From Paucibacter aquatile (GTDB lineage Bacteria > Pseudomonadota > Gammaproteobacteria > Burkholderiales > Burkholderiaceae_C), in NCBI RefSeq assembly GCF_002885975.1, contig NZ_POSP01000003.1:2046001-2110000 (forward strand): a stretch of 64,000 nt of DNA, written 5' to 3'. Position 1 is the first letter of the stretch; each line of letters opens with the position of its first letter. Positions 26,113 to 35,020 of this stretch are shown piece by piece. A program made the position numbers and the translations under genes. Under the pieces are notes generated by a model. It made no database searches and was not told where the DNA came from. It was given only the letters and a program-made list of their open reading frames with translations.

Positions 26113-27525
26113 ATGCGGACACAAGGAAAAAAACACGCAGCCCGCCAGCGCCGGGCCGCCTGGCTGCTGGCCGCCGCGGCCGGCCTGACCGGCCTGCTGG
26201 CCGGCGCCAACGCCCACGCGCAAGCAGCGGGCGAATCCGGTGAACCGGGTACAGCGGCTGCAGCGGGCGGCGGCCAGGGCAGCGCCCTGCGCTTCTCCGG
26301 CTTTGCCACCCTGGGCCTGGCCCACAACGACAACGCCACCGCCGGCGTCACCACCTCCTTCTCGCAGCTGCGGCCGGTGCAAAAAGGCTGGTCGGCGAAT
26401 ATGGACACGGCCCTGGGCCTGCAGCTGGAATGGCAGCCCGCCCAGGGCACCACGCTGCAAGTGCAAGGCGTGGCCCGGGCCGGCGAGGACATGAAGCCGC
26501 GCCTGCGCATCGCCGCCCTGCGCCAGCAGCTGGGCCAGGGCCTGAGCCTGAACCTGGGCCGCCTGCGCAGCCCGCTGTTCTTTGACTCCAGCATCGCCGA
26601 GATCGGCTATGCCAACCTGACCGTGCGCCCGGCGCCAGCCATCTACGCCCTGACCAACAGCGTGGCCAGCCTGGACGGCGCCGATCTGCACTGGCGCCTC
26701 AACCTCGGTGATGCCAGCCTGCTGGCGCAGGTGTTTGGCGGCCGCTACGACTACACCCACCGCTTCAACAACTTCGCGCCCGCCATCTCGGCCGATGCCA
26801 GCCTGCGCGGCCTGCTGGGCTTCAGCCTCAGCGCCAATCTGCAAGACCTGACCCTGCGCGTCTCGCACACCCGGATCGACCGCTATGTGCTGCGCTCCGC
26901 CCAGGTCGATCAACTCAACAACGGCCTGGATCAAGTCAACGGCGCGCTGCAGCAACTGGCCCAGAACCCCCTGCTGCCGGCGCCCATGCTGGCTGCGCTG
27001 CAGGCCAAGTCACGCGGCCTGGCGGCCCTGCGCAACCCCTTCGACAACCGGCCCGACTACACCAGCATCGGCCTGGACGGCAATTGGCAGCACTGGCGAG
27101 TGCTGGCCGAGCTGACCTGGATGAACCCGCACAACGACCTGGTCGGTCGCGGCCGCGGCTACAGCCTGACCTTGGCGCGCAGCTTCGGTGACTTCACGCC
27201 CTACCTCGCCGTGGCCCAGATGAAGCGCTCCAGCGCCGTGCTCGACACCAGCGCCCTGGCGGCCACCGGCCTCAGCCCGCAGCTCGACGGAGGCTTGCAA
27301 CAGTTGCAGCAAGGCTTCAACACCGCCCAGCAGTTCGCCAACATCAGCAGCCGCTCGCTCAGCCTGGGCCTGCGCTGGGACTGGCGCGAGAACCTGGCGC
27401 TCAAGACCCAGCTCGACCTGATGCGCACGCCCAGCCCCGGCACGCCCGGCCCCCTGGCCGTGCCCGCCCTGCCCTTCAACCACAAGCTCCAGCTGTTCAG
27501 CGTCACGCTGGACCTGGTGTTCTGA
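26113..27525 (+). CDS. Outer-membrane porin-like protein
   Basis: A 470-residue protein with a signal peptide (basic RRAAWLL, hydrophobic core, ANAHA cleavage) and a mature part dominated by alternating beta strands: LRFSGFATLGLAHNDN, TALGLQLEW, LSLGLRWDW. It ends LFSVTLDLVF with the C-terminal Phe needed for BAM-dependent insertion. LRSPLFFDSS resembles the sequence of porins whose barrel constriction is formed by an inner loop. GAGGGGAAG precedes the ATG. It is the first of a run of rightward genes that also encode a PstS-like protein, a PP2C phosphatase and transporters, suggesting outer-membrane uptake of an anionic solute (inference). Confidence 0.8.
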   Translation: MRTQGKKHAARQRRAAWLLAAAAGLTGLLAGANAHAQAAGESGEPGTAAAAGGGQGSALRFSGFATLGLAHNDNATAGVTTSFSQLRPVQKGWSANMDTALGLQLEWQPAQGTTLQVQGVARAGEDMKPRLRIAALRQQLGQGLSLNLGRLRSPLFFDSSIAEIGYANLTVRPAPAIYALTNSVASLDGADLHWRLNLGDASLLAQVFGGRYDYTHRFNNFAPAISADASLRGLLGFSLSANLQDLTLRVSHTRIDRYVLRSAQVDQLNNGLDQVNGALQQLAQNPLLPAPMLAALQAKSRGLAALRNPFDNRPDYTSIGLDGNWQHWRVLAELTWMNPHNDLVGRGRGYSLTLARSFGDFTPYLAVAQMKRSSAVLDTSALAATGLSPQLDGGLQQLQQGFNTAQQFANISSRSLSLGLRWDWRENLALKTQLDLMRTPSPGTPGPLAVPALPFNHKLQLFSVTLDLVF

Positions 27526-27538
27526 GGAGGGCCCCGCC

Positions 27539-28012
27539 ATGAAATTGAATCTGCTCTCCTCCCTGCTGCCACGCGTCGCCCTGCCCATGACGGCCCTGCT
27601 GGCCCTGTTCTGGGTCACCGCGCCCCAGCCGGCCCTGGCGGCCACCGAGCTGATCGTCATCGCCCACAAGGATGTGGCCCTGGACAAGATCAGCCCCGAG
27701 CGCGTCACCCAGATCTTTCTGCGCCAGCAGCAGAACTGGCCCGACGGCCAGCCCATCCAGCCCATCGATCTGCGCGAAGGCACCAGCCTGCGCCGCAGCT
27801 TCTACGACCAGGTGACCGGCCGCAGCCCCGGCCAGCTGCGCGCCTACTGGGCGCGCCAGAGCTTCACCGGCATGGGCCTGCCGCCGCGCCAGGTGGACAG
27901 CGATGAGGACGTGACCCGCCTCGTGCAAAGCACGCCCGGCGCCATCGGCTACGTCTCGCGCAAGCCCAGTGGCGCCGGCGTGAAAGTCCTGCTGACCGCC
28001 AATCTGGACTGA
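27539..28012 (+). CDS. Small periplasmic PstS-like phosphate-binding protein
   Basis: A 157-residue protein with a signal peptide ending PALAA, followed by ELIVIAHKDVALDKISPERVTQIFLRQ and NWPDGQPIQPIDLREGTSLRR. These are the opening elements of PstS-like phosphate-binding proteins, but this is only a half-length domain (full PstS has about 320 residues). SYVSRKPSGAGVKVL near the end matches the closing strand of such domains. Half-length versions of this type are common beside PP2C/HATPase genes. GAGGAGG lies upstream. It probably senses or presents phosphate or another anion to the adjacent sensor kinase-phosphatase (inference). Confidence 0.75.
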   Translation: MKLNLLSSLLPRVALPMTALLALFWVTAPQPALAATELIVIAHKDVALDKISPERVTQIFLRQQQNWPDGQPIQPIDLREGTSLRRSFYDQVTGRSPGQLRAYWARQSFTGMGLPPRQVDSDEDVTRLVQSTPGAIGYVSRKPSGAGVKVLLTANLD

Positions 28013-28019
28013 CCCGGCC

Positions 28020-30557
28020 ATGAAAGCCGCCGCCACCGACCCCGGCCTGGAGCAGGCCTCCTGGCTGCGCCTGCTGGCGCCGGCCAGCTGGTTGTCGGGG
28101 CGGCTGAGTTTCTCGCGCAAGTTCCTGCTGGTCGGCGCGGTCATGCTGCTGGCCCTGGCCTTGCTGAGCTGGCCCCTGCTGCGCAAGGCCGGGCAAGACG
28201 CGCAGAGCGCCGAGCTGGAACGCCGCGGCCTGGCCGCCCTGGCGCAACAGGCGGCCGTGCTCAACACCCTGGTGCGCCAGCGCGGCGAGCTCAAGGCGGA
28301 ACGCAGCGACAGCCAGGCCACCCCCGCCGAACTGAAAGCCCTGTTGGACTGGGCGGCCGCGCCGCCCTTGCCGAACAGCGCCCTGCCCAGCACCCTGCCC
28401 GCCCTGGCCCAGCGCCTGCAGCAGCAATGGCAGCAGCTGCAAGACCTGGCCGCGCAGGACGACGACGCCCAGCGCCGCTTTGCCGCCCACACCGGCACCA
28501 TCAATGCCTTGCTGGCCCTGATGCGCGAGAGCGCCCGCGCCCACCGCCTCAATGTCGACCCGACGCTGGACGCGGCCTTTGAGATGCTCAGCCATCGCCT
28601 GCCCCTGCTGATGGAAACCCTGGCCAAGCAGCAGGACGCGCTGGCCCTGTCCAGCGACAGCATGGCCAGCTATGCCGTGGCCGCCCAGGTCGTGCTCAGC
28701 GAGGCCACGCCGGCCCTGCGCGCCGGCATGCAACAGCTGCTGGCGCCGGGCGACCGCGCCGGCCTGCAGGCCCAGCTCGATGAGCTGCTGGCCCGCATCG
28801 AGCGCCAGCAGGACGCCGTCGACAAGGTGCTGGACACGCCGCAAGCTCTGGCCGAGCTGCGCCCCATCGCCAGCGCCAACCTCGCCCAGGCCCAGGCCCT
28901 GCTGGTGGCCAGCACCGTGCAGGCCGATGCCTTGCTGCAGGAGCGCCTGACCCAGCTGCGCCGCAGCCAGTGGCAGGTGGGTGCGCTGCTGGTGGGGGCC
29001 ATGGCGGCGATCGCTTACCTCTTCGCCGGCATTTATGTCTCGACCCTGCGCTCGCTGCGCCAGCTCTCGCAGGGCACGCAAGACTTCTGCGCCGGCCGCC
29101 TGGACACCCGCATCCGCATCGACACGCAGGACGAGCTGGTTCTGGTGGCGGGCAATTTCAACACCGTGGCCTCCGAGGTCGGGCGCCTGCTCGATGTGAT
29201 CCGCGAGCAGAACGAATCGCGCCAGCGCGAACTGGAGCGCCTGGTGCAGCAGCGCACCCTGGAGCTGGCCGACAAGAACGACCAGCTGCACCTGGCCGCC
29301 CTGCGTGTGCAGGAAGAGCTGGAGTCGGCCCGCGACATGCAGCAGGCCATCCTGCCCCAGCATTTCCCCGACACGGCCGACTTCTCCATGCAGGCCTGCA
29401 TGCACCCGGCGCGCGAGCTGGGCGGTGATTTTTATGACTGCTTCGCCCTGTCCGAAGGCCGCTGGGGCTTTCTGGTCGCCGATGTGGCGGGCAAGGGCGT
29501 GGGCGCGGCCTTCTTCATGGCGGTGTCGCGCACGGTGCTGCAAGACCTGGCACAAGACGAGCTGAGCCCCGAGGAGGTGCTGGCCCGCGCCAACGACATG
29601 CTCAGCGGGCGCAACCCGATGGAGCTGTTCGTCACCGCCTGCTACTGCATCTACGACCCGCGTGACGGCAGCCTGGCCTACGCCAGCGCCGGCCACCCCG
29701 CCCCCTTGCTGCGCACCGCGCAGGGCGAGGTGCTGGCCCTGGACTGCCCGCGCGACATCGCCCTCGGCGTGCTGCCCGGCATGAGCTACAGCCGCCAGCA
29801 TGCCCGCCTGGCCTGCGGCGACACCCTCTTGCTCTACACCGACGGCATCACCGAAGCCTTCAACGCCGCCGAGCAGGCCTACGGCGACGACCGCCTGATC
29901 GCCTGGCTGCGCAGCAGCCGCGAGCCGCAGGCCGCCGCCAAGCTGGCCAGCCTGGTGCGCGATGTGGCCGCCTTCGTCGGCGGCGCCGAGCCCAGCGATG
30001 ACCTGACCGCCCTGCTGCTCTGCCGCAAGCCGCAGGGCGAAGCCGCCACCGCCCTGCTCGTTCCCTCCACCACCGACACGCCCGCCAGCCCACAAGCCCG
30101 AGGAGCTCTGACCGTGAGCCATGCCCCCCTGGAATTGAAGAACAAGACCCTGCTGCTGGAGTACCGCCTGGACAGCCGCGTCGAGGAGATCGCCGCCCTG
30201 GCCGAGGCCGTGGACGAGGCCCTGGCCGAGCGCCCCGACCTGGCCTTTGCCGTCAACCTCTGCCTGGAAGAGCTGATCACCAACACCATCCAGCACGGCC
30301 TGCACGGCGCCCCCGACCGCCCCATCCATGTGCGGCTTTCTCGCTCGGACGAATGGCTGGAAATCATCCTCAAGGACGACGCCCCGCCCTTCGACCCCTT
30401 TGTCGAAGCCCCCGCCCCCAGCCTCGACGCCAGCGTCGAAGCGCGCGAAGTGGGCGGCCTGGGCGTGCACATGGTCAAAACCATGATGGACGAGGTACGC
30501 GCCTTCTACGACGGCAGCGGCAACCTGATCGTGCTCTTAAAGACTCTCAAGCGCTAA
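28020..30557 (+). CDS. HAMP-PP2C phosphatase fused to RsbW-type kinase
   Basis: An 845-residue inner-membrane signalling protein. It has a transmembrane segment at about residues 34-54, a periplasmic helical sensor (about 55-317), a second span at 319-341, then HAMP (342-395) and a coiled coil. The SpoIIE-type PP2C domain (about 455-660) has ARELGGDFYD, DVAGKGVGAAFFMA, YASAGHPAP and LYTDGITEA, with the metal-binding aspartates of a Ser/Thr phosphatase. The C-terminal HATPase (about 698-845) shows CLEELITNTIQHGLHG and GGLGVHMVK, the N and G boxes of RsbW-type anti-sigma kinases. Kinase and phosphatase in one chain can set the phosphorylation of the STAS protein encoded next. Starts 7 bp after the previous gene. 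Confidence 0.93.
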   Translation: MKAAATDPGLEQASWLRLLAPASWLSGRLSFSRKFLLVGAVMLLALALLSWPLLRKAGQDAQSAELERRGLAALAQQAAVLNTLVRQRGELKAERSDSQATPAELKALLDWAAAPPLPNSALPSTLPALAQRLQQQWQQLQDLAAQDDDAQRRFAAHTGTINALLALMRESARAHRLNVDPTLDAAFEMLSHRLPLLMETLAKQQDALALSSDSMASYAVAAQVVLSEATPALRAGMQQLLAPGDRAGLQAQLDELLARIERQQDAVDKVLDTPQALAELRPIASANLAQAQALLVASTVQADALLQERLTQLRRSQWQVGALLVGAMAAIAYLFAGIYVSTLRSLRQLSQGTQDFCAGRLDTRIRIDTQDELVLVAGNFNTVASEVGRLLDVIREQNESRQRELERLVQQRTLELADKNDQLHLAALRVQEELESARDMQQAILPQHFPDTADFSMQACMHPARELGGDFYDCFALSEGRWGFLVADVAGKGVGAAFFMAVSRTVLQDLAQDELSPEEVLARANDMLSGRNPMELFVTACYCIYDPRDGSLAYASAGHPAPLLRTAQGEVLALDCPRDIALGVLPGMSYSRQHARLACGDTLLLYTDGITEAFNAAEQAYGDDRLIAWLRSSREPQAAAKLASLVRDVAAFVGGAEPSDDLTALLLCRKPQGEAATALLVPSTTDTPASPQARGALTVSHAPLELKNKTLLLEYRLDSRVEEIAALAEAVDEALAERPDLAFAVNLCLEELITNTIQHGLHGAPDRPIHVRLSRSDEWLEIILKDDAPPFDPFVEAPAPSLDASVEAREVGGLGVHMVKTMMDEVRAFYDGSGNLIVLLKTLKR

Positions 30558-30606
30558 CGCTGCCTCTCAGCGCCACCCCAAATTCGACCGAAAGAAAGAC
30601 ACCCCC

Positions 30607-30951
30607 ATGAGCTTCGAACACCACAGCAGCGATGAACAAGGCGCCCGCCTGGTTCAACTCAAGGGCCGCATCGACAGCGCCACCGCCGGCGCATTCGAGC
30701 TGGCCGTGCAAGACCTGTTCGCCACGCCCGGCGCCCGTGCCCTGCTGGACTTCGCCACCGTGGACTACATCTCCAGCGCCGGCCTGCGCGTGGTGCTGAT
30801 GGCGGCCAAGCGCGCCAAGCAGGCGCAGGGCCGCCTGCTGCTCTGCGGCCTGCCCCAGCATGTGCGCGAGGTGTTCGAGATCAGCGGCTTCCTCAAAATC
30901 ATCGATAGCGTGAGTGATCGCGCCGAGGGTCTGCGCCAGCTGAACGCCTGA
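30607..30951 (+). CDS. STAS-domain anti-sigma-factor antagonist
   Basis: A 114-residue single STAS domain of the SpoIIAA/RsbV type. VDYISSAGLR is the phosphorylation site, with Ser56 the predicted target by analogy with RsbV Ser56 and SpoIIAA Ser58. It is cytoplasmic. It lies 49 bp after the fused kinase-phosphatase, forming a partner switch in which the HATPase phosphorylates and the PP2C dephosphorylates this protein. The ultimate target is not encoded beside it as a sigma factor or diguanylate cyclase, unlike most known switches. Confidence 0.92.
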   Translation: MSFEHHSSDEQGARLVQLKGRIDSATAGAFELAVQDLFATPGARALLDFATVDYISSAGLRVVLMAAKRAKQAQGRLLLCGLPQHVREVFEISGFLKIIDSVSDRAEGLRQLNA

Positions 30952-30974
30952 CTGCGGATTCACACGGTTCCTCC

Positions 30975-32621
30975 ATGAGCATCTTCATCAGCCTGTTCGC
31001 CGGGCTGGGCCTGTTCTTCATCGGCGTTCGCCTGATCAGCAGCAATCTGCGCCAGGTGATCGGCCGCCGCCTGCGCCAGCTGATCGCGCGCGCCGTCACC
31101 GGCCCGGGCTCGCTGGCCCTGTTCGGCCTGCTGGCCGGCGCGGTGATGCAAAGCGTCAACGCCGTCATCCATGTGCTGGTGGCCCTGGTCACCGCTGGGG
31201 CCATGGACCGCAAGCGCGCGTTTCCCATCATCCGCTGGACCAACCTCGGCACCTCGATGCTGGCCCTGGTGGCCGCCATCGACCTGCACGCCCTGGCCCT
31301 GTGCCTGGTCGGGCTGACCGGCATCGCCTACTACCGGCAGATCGACCAATCGACCCGCTGGCGCCATGCCGTGGGCGCCCTGCTGGGCCTGGGCCTGCTG
31401 TTTCTGGGCACCGATTTCATCAAGAGCGGCGCCGCCCTGCTGCGCACCGAGCCCTGGCTGCGCCTGCACATCAGCGAGCTGGGCGTCTGGCTGCTGCCCA
31501 GCTTTGCCATCGGCGCGGCCGTGGCCTGGGCCGCGCAGTCGTCCACCACCGTGGTCGTCATCACCATGAGCCTGGCGGCAGGCGGCCTGATCGGCTGGAA
31601 CGGCGGCGCCATGCTGGTGATGGGCGCCGGCCTGGGCTCGGCCGCCTCGGCCTGGAGCCTGGCCGGCCGCCTGCAGGGCAGCGCCCGCCAGCTGGTGCTG
31701 TTCCAGGTGCTGCTGCGCCTGCAGGGCCTGCTGCTGACGCTCGCGTTTTACGCCTGCAACCGCTGGCTGCTGGACGACCCCTTCGGCCGCCTGCTGGACC
31801 AGTTCCAGATGGGCCTGCCGGCGCGACTGGCGGCTTTCTACATGGTGGTGCAGCTGCTCAGCGATCTGGCCAGCCGCGCGCTGGAGGCGCCCTCGCTGCG
31901 CTGGCTGGAAGCCTGGGCCGCGCCCTCGCTGCAAGAGAACCTGAGCAAACCGCATTTCGTGCACGACGAGGCCCTGGACGAAGCCGAGACCGCCCTGCTG
32001 CTGGCAGACAAGGAGCAGCAGCGCCTGCTCGCCTGCCTGCCCGCCTACCTCGACGCCTTGCGTCAGGACGCACCCGCTGCCCTGACCTCGGCGGACCAGC
32101 GCCAGGCCGCCGAGAGCCAGGTGCTACAGCTCTGCGAGCAGTTCCTGGTGGAGCTGGCCGACCGCCAGCGCAGCCGCGATGTGCTGGAGCGCAGCATGGT
32201 GCTGCGCGACCGCAACCGCCTGCTCGCCTCGCTGCAGGAATCGCTGGTGGAGCTGCACCAGGCCGCCCAGGTGGCCAGCGGCGGGGATGATGAAGCTGGC
32301 CGCGCCACCGTGGCCCAGCTGCTGGACCAGCTGGTGCAAAGCCTGCACCTGATGCTGGAGGCCCTGGCCGAAACCGCCGCCCGCGCCCAGCCCGACGCCG
32401 AAGACCTGGAGCTGCTGCGCAGCCTCACCCACGACCGCTCGGAGCTGATGGACGGCATCCGCCGCCGCCTGCAAGGCAGCGATCTGGAAGCCGGCCTGCG
32501 CCAGGCCGTGTTCAGCGCCACCACCGTGTTCGAACGCTGTGTCTGGCTGGCGCGGCGCTATGTGCTGCTGCTGGACAGCCCCATCACGGCCATGGCCACC
32601 GAGCCCTCCACCAAGACCTGA
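30975..32621 (+). CDS. Na/Pi symporter-like transporter with PhoU-like C-terminal domain
   Basis: A 548-residue protein. The N-terminal half (to about residue 310) has eight or more hydrophobic segments with two inverted Na/Pi (PNaS) repeats. The second repeat has the expected QSSTT, in AAQSSTTVVVITMS; the first has QSVNAVIH in place of the usual QSS. The C-terminal half is acidic, helical and PhoU-like, with LQLCEQFLVELADRQ and LHQAAQVASG. Family members cotransport sodium and phosphate. The asymmetry of the two Q-S motifs may change substrate. Located between the STAS gene and the nucleobase permease. Confidence 0.88.
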   Translation: MSIFISLFAGLGLFFIGVRLISSNLRQVIGRRLRQLIARAVTGPGSLALFGLLAGAVMQSVNAVIHVLVALVTAGAMDRKRAFPIIRWTNLGTSMLALVAAIDLHALALCLVGLTGIAYYRQIDQSTRWRHAVGALLGLGLLFLGTDFIKSGAALLRTEPWLRLHISELGVWLLPSFAIGAAVAWAAQSSTTVVVITMSLAAGGLIGWNGGAMLVMGAGLGSAASAWSLAGRLQGSARQLVLFQVLLRLQGLLLTLAFYACNRWLLDDPFGRLLDQFQMGLPARLAAFYMVVQLLSDLASRALEAPSLRWLEAWAAPSLQENLSKPHFVHDEALDEAETALLLADKEQQRLLACLPAYLDALRQDAPAALTSADQRQAAESQVLQLCEQFLVELADRQRSRDVLERSMVLRDRNRLLASLQESLVELHQAAQVASGGDDEAGRATVAQLLDQLVQSLHLMLEALAETAARAQPDAEDLELLRSLTHDRSELMDGIRRRLQGSDLEAGLRQAVFSATTVFERCVWLARRYVLLLDSPITAMATEPSTKT

Positions 32622-32633
32622 GAGTCCCACACC

Positions 32634-34511
32634 TTGATCCACCATGCTCTGAGCCGCTGGCTGCCCCCGTCCAAGCCGGTGCGCCGGCCCTTCGAGCTGA
32701 TCTACGCGGCCGATGAATGCCCGCCGCGCGGCGCCCTGGGTCTGCTGGCCTTGCAACATGCGGCCACGGTGCTGGCCCTGATCGCCCATGTGCTGGCCGC
32801 TGGCAAGATCGCGGGCCTGAGCCTGCCGCAAACCCACTCCATCGTCGCCATGACCCTGCTGGGCATGGCCATGGGCACGGCCCTGCAGGCCTGGGGCGGG
32901 CGCTGGGGCAGCGGCACCCTGCTGGTCTTCCAGCCCGACCCGATGATGATCACCGTGGCCGGCGCGGCCATCGCCAGCTACGGCCTGGGCTCTCTGGTGC
33001 AGGTGAGCCTGATCGCCGCCGGCGTCACGCTCTGCGTGGGCCCGCTGATGCGCCATCTGCGCGCCCTCTTCCCGCCCACCGTGGTGGGCACGGTGGTCTG
33101 CATGGGCGGCTTGGGGCTGGTGGAGCCAGCCATGCGCAATGCGCTGGGCGTGCATGAATCGGCCCAGGTCGCCGGCAGCTTGCAAACCCTGCAGATCGAC
33201 GGTATCAGCGCCCTCATCTCGGGCGCCACCCTGGCCAGCATCGTCGTGCTCTCGGTCTGGGGCGGGCGGCGCTTCAAGCTGCTGGGTGTGTTGGCGGGCT
33301 TGTTGATGGGCCTGCTGATCGCCGCGCTCAGCGACCGACTGCTGGGCCTGGAGTGGCTGCACAGCGCGCCCTGGCTGGCCCTGCCGCAGCCGATTGCACC
33401 CAGCTTCAATCTCGGCCCCGAGATCATTTTTGCCATCGTGCTGATCGCCACGCTCAACCAGCTGGACAACATCGGCTGCCTGATCGTGATGGACAAGACC
33501 GACAACGCCGACTGGCGCCGCGCCGACATGCAGATGGTGGGCCGCGGCATCCGCGCCAATGGGGCCAGTGATTTCTTGAGCGGCCTGTTCGGGAGCTTCC
33601 CCACCGCGCCCAGCTCCGCCAATATCGCCCTGGTGCACGCCACCGGCTCCAGCAGCCGCTACATCGGCCTGGCCTGCGCAGCACTGCTGCTGCTGGTGGC
33701 CCTGAGCCCGCTGCTGACCATGGCGCTCACACTCATCCCGCAGGCCGTGCTGGGCGCCATCTCGCTCTATGCCGCCGCCTACCTGATCGTCTCCGGCATC
33801 GAAATGATCGCCACCCGCGCGCTCGACAGCCGCGGCATCTTCATGGTCGGTTTGTCACTCTGCGCCGGCCTGGCCACCATGCTGATGCCCGGGCTCAGCC
33901 AAGGCCTGCCCGAGGGCGTGGCCATGCTGGCCGGCGATGGCTTTGTGGTCACCGGCGTCTGCGTGATGAGCCTGAACCTCTTGTTCCGCCTCGGCACCCG
34001 CTTGCGCGCCAGCTGCGAGCTGGATCCGGGCCAAGGCACTGGTCAGGGCTCGATCAACCACCAACTCACCGCCTTCGTCGAACGCCAAGGCGCCGCCTGG
34101 GGTGCCCGCATGGACATCGTCCGCCGCGCCGCCCTGGCCGCGCTGGAAGCCAGCGAAGCAATTCAGGCCGCCGGCGGCGGCCGCCTGCTGGTGATACGCG
34201 GCAGCTTTGATGAATTCAACTTCGACCTGGAACTGCTGCACGAGGGTGAGCCGCTGCGGGTGGGGGGATCGGCTGCTGCGGTGGGCGATGGCTCAGCGGG
34301 CGCAGCTGTAACGACGGAAGCGCCGTTGGATCTGGATGCGCTGATGGACATCGACAGCACCGACGCCGACGATGCCGCTGAAATGGAACGCCAGCTCGAC
34401 GCCGCCATGGCCCGCGTCTCCGGCGTCCTGATCCGCCACCTGGCCGACAAGCTCAGCAGCGCAAGCCTGGGTGCGGGGCAGGCGGTGTTGAAATTGCATT
34501 TTGATCATTGA
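32634..34511 (+). CDS. NCS2-family permease with C-terminal extension
   Basis: A 625-residue protein. Residues 1-435 form a 12-14 segment nucleobase/ascorbate (NCS2/SLC23) permease: RPFELIYAADECPP, FQPDPMMITVAG, PTVVGTVVCMGGLGLVEPA and the TM10 signature SSANIALVHATG. This is a variant of Q/E/P-N-x-G-x4-T, with Ala replacing both the first residue and the Gly. Residues about 445-625 are a soluble extension with RRAALAALEASEAIQ and FDEFNFDLELLHEGEP that weakly resembles an RsbW-type ATPase lacking its N-box. A TTG start is used, as no in-frame ATG lies nearby. It may be controlled by the neighbouring partner switch (inference). Confidence 0.82.
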   Translation: MIHHALSRWLPPSKPVRRPFELIYAADECPPRGALGLLALQHAATVLALIAHVLAAGKIAGLSLPQTHSIVAMTLLGMAMGTALQAWGGRWGSGTLLVFQPDPMMITVAGAAIASYGLGSLVQVSLIAAGVTLCVGPLMRHLRALFPPTVVGTVVCMGGLGLVEPAMRNALGVHESAQVAGSLQTLQIDGISALISGATLASIVVLSVWGGRRFKLLGVLAGLLMGLLIAALSDRLLGLEWLHSAPWLALPQPIAPSFNLGPEIIFAIVLIATLNQLDNIGCLIVMDKTDNADWRRADMQMVGRGIRANGASDFLSGLFGSFPTAPSSANIALVHATGSSSRYIGLACAALLLLVALSPLLTMALTLIPQAVLGAISLYAAAYLIVSGIEMIATRALDSRGIFMVGLSLCAGLATMLMPGLSQGLPEGVAMLAGDGFVVTGVCVMSLNLLFRLGTRLRASCELDPGQGTGQGSINHQLTAFVERQGAAWGARMDIVRRAALAALEASEAIQAAGGGRLLVIRGSFDEFNFDLELLHEGEPLRVGGSAAAVGDGSAGAAVTTEAPLDLDALMDIDSTDADDAAEMERQLDAAMARVSGVLIRHLADKLSSASLGAGQAVLKLHFDH

Positions 34512-35020
34512 TGGCGGGCTCATAAAGTCACTGAAGCCGCTGTCAAACCGTCTCACCACCTTGTCGGCGGCCGGCCGAGTCTGAACATTCTTTGGCAATT
34601 GTCGAAGCGGCTGGACTTACAAGACCAGTCTCTTTTCCTTGAATGCGTACCAGTCGCTCGCGCTCGCGCTTGGGCTTGGGCTTGGGCTTGGGCTTGGGCT
34701 TGGGCTTGGGCTTGGGCTTGGGCTTGGGCTTGGGCTTGGGCTTGGGCTTGGGCTGATCCTGCTTCGTGTCGCCTGGCAACTCACCGGGTAAATACCAAGT
34801 TAGATATCGCCCAACTCTGAACGTCGCCCCTATCAATGCTGGCAACATTGAGTGCTGAATCTTTCAGCTATTCACCCTGATGCAGTTTGTAACTGGGCCC
34901 GCTATTGCCAGGGGAGTAAATGCAGCAAGAAACATCAATTCATTAGAAAAATTCCACGCATTCAAACACTTGCCCCCAAGTGCGCAATGCCCGTTATGAA
35001 GACACGTTAGGCGCCACACA
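34512..35020. other. Intergenic region at the edge of the low-GC island
   Basis: No supported gene. It holds the (GCTTGG) repeat array, then AT-richer sequence. A GTTAGGC heptamer, as in integron attC right ends, lies at 35006-35012, just before the next gene. A plus-strand reading of the repeat gives an Ala-Trp run and a minus-strand reading a Lys-Pro run; neither looks like a real protein. Confidence 0.6.
34668..34754. repeat. Hexanucleotide tandem repeat (GCTTGG), about 14.5 copies
   Basis: Perfect 6-bp tandem repeat of 87 bp in the gap after the permease gene. It marks the boundary between the high-GC genes and the lower-GC accessory DNA. Being a pure 6-bp array it is prone to copy-number change without altering any reading frame that crosses it. 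Confidence 0.95.

Noticed and set aside
27864..30470. 868-codon antisense frame opposite the PP2C-HATPase gene
   Set aside because: No recognisable protein; the sense strand carries every expected phosphatase and kinase motif.
34543..34848. Lys-Pro repeat protein on the minus strand
   Set aside because: It is only the translation of the hexamer array plus short random flanks.
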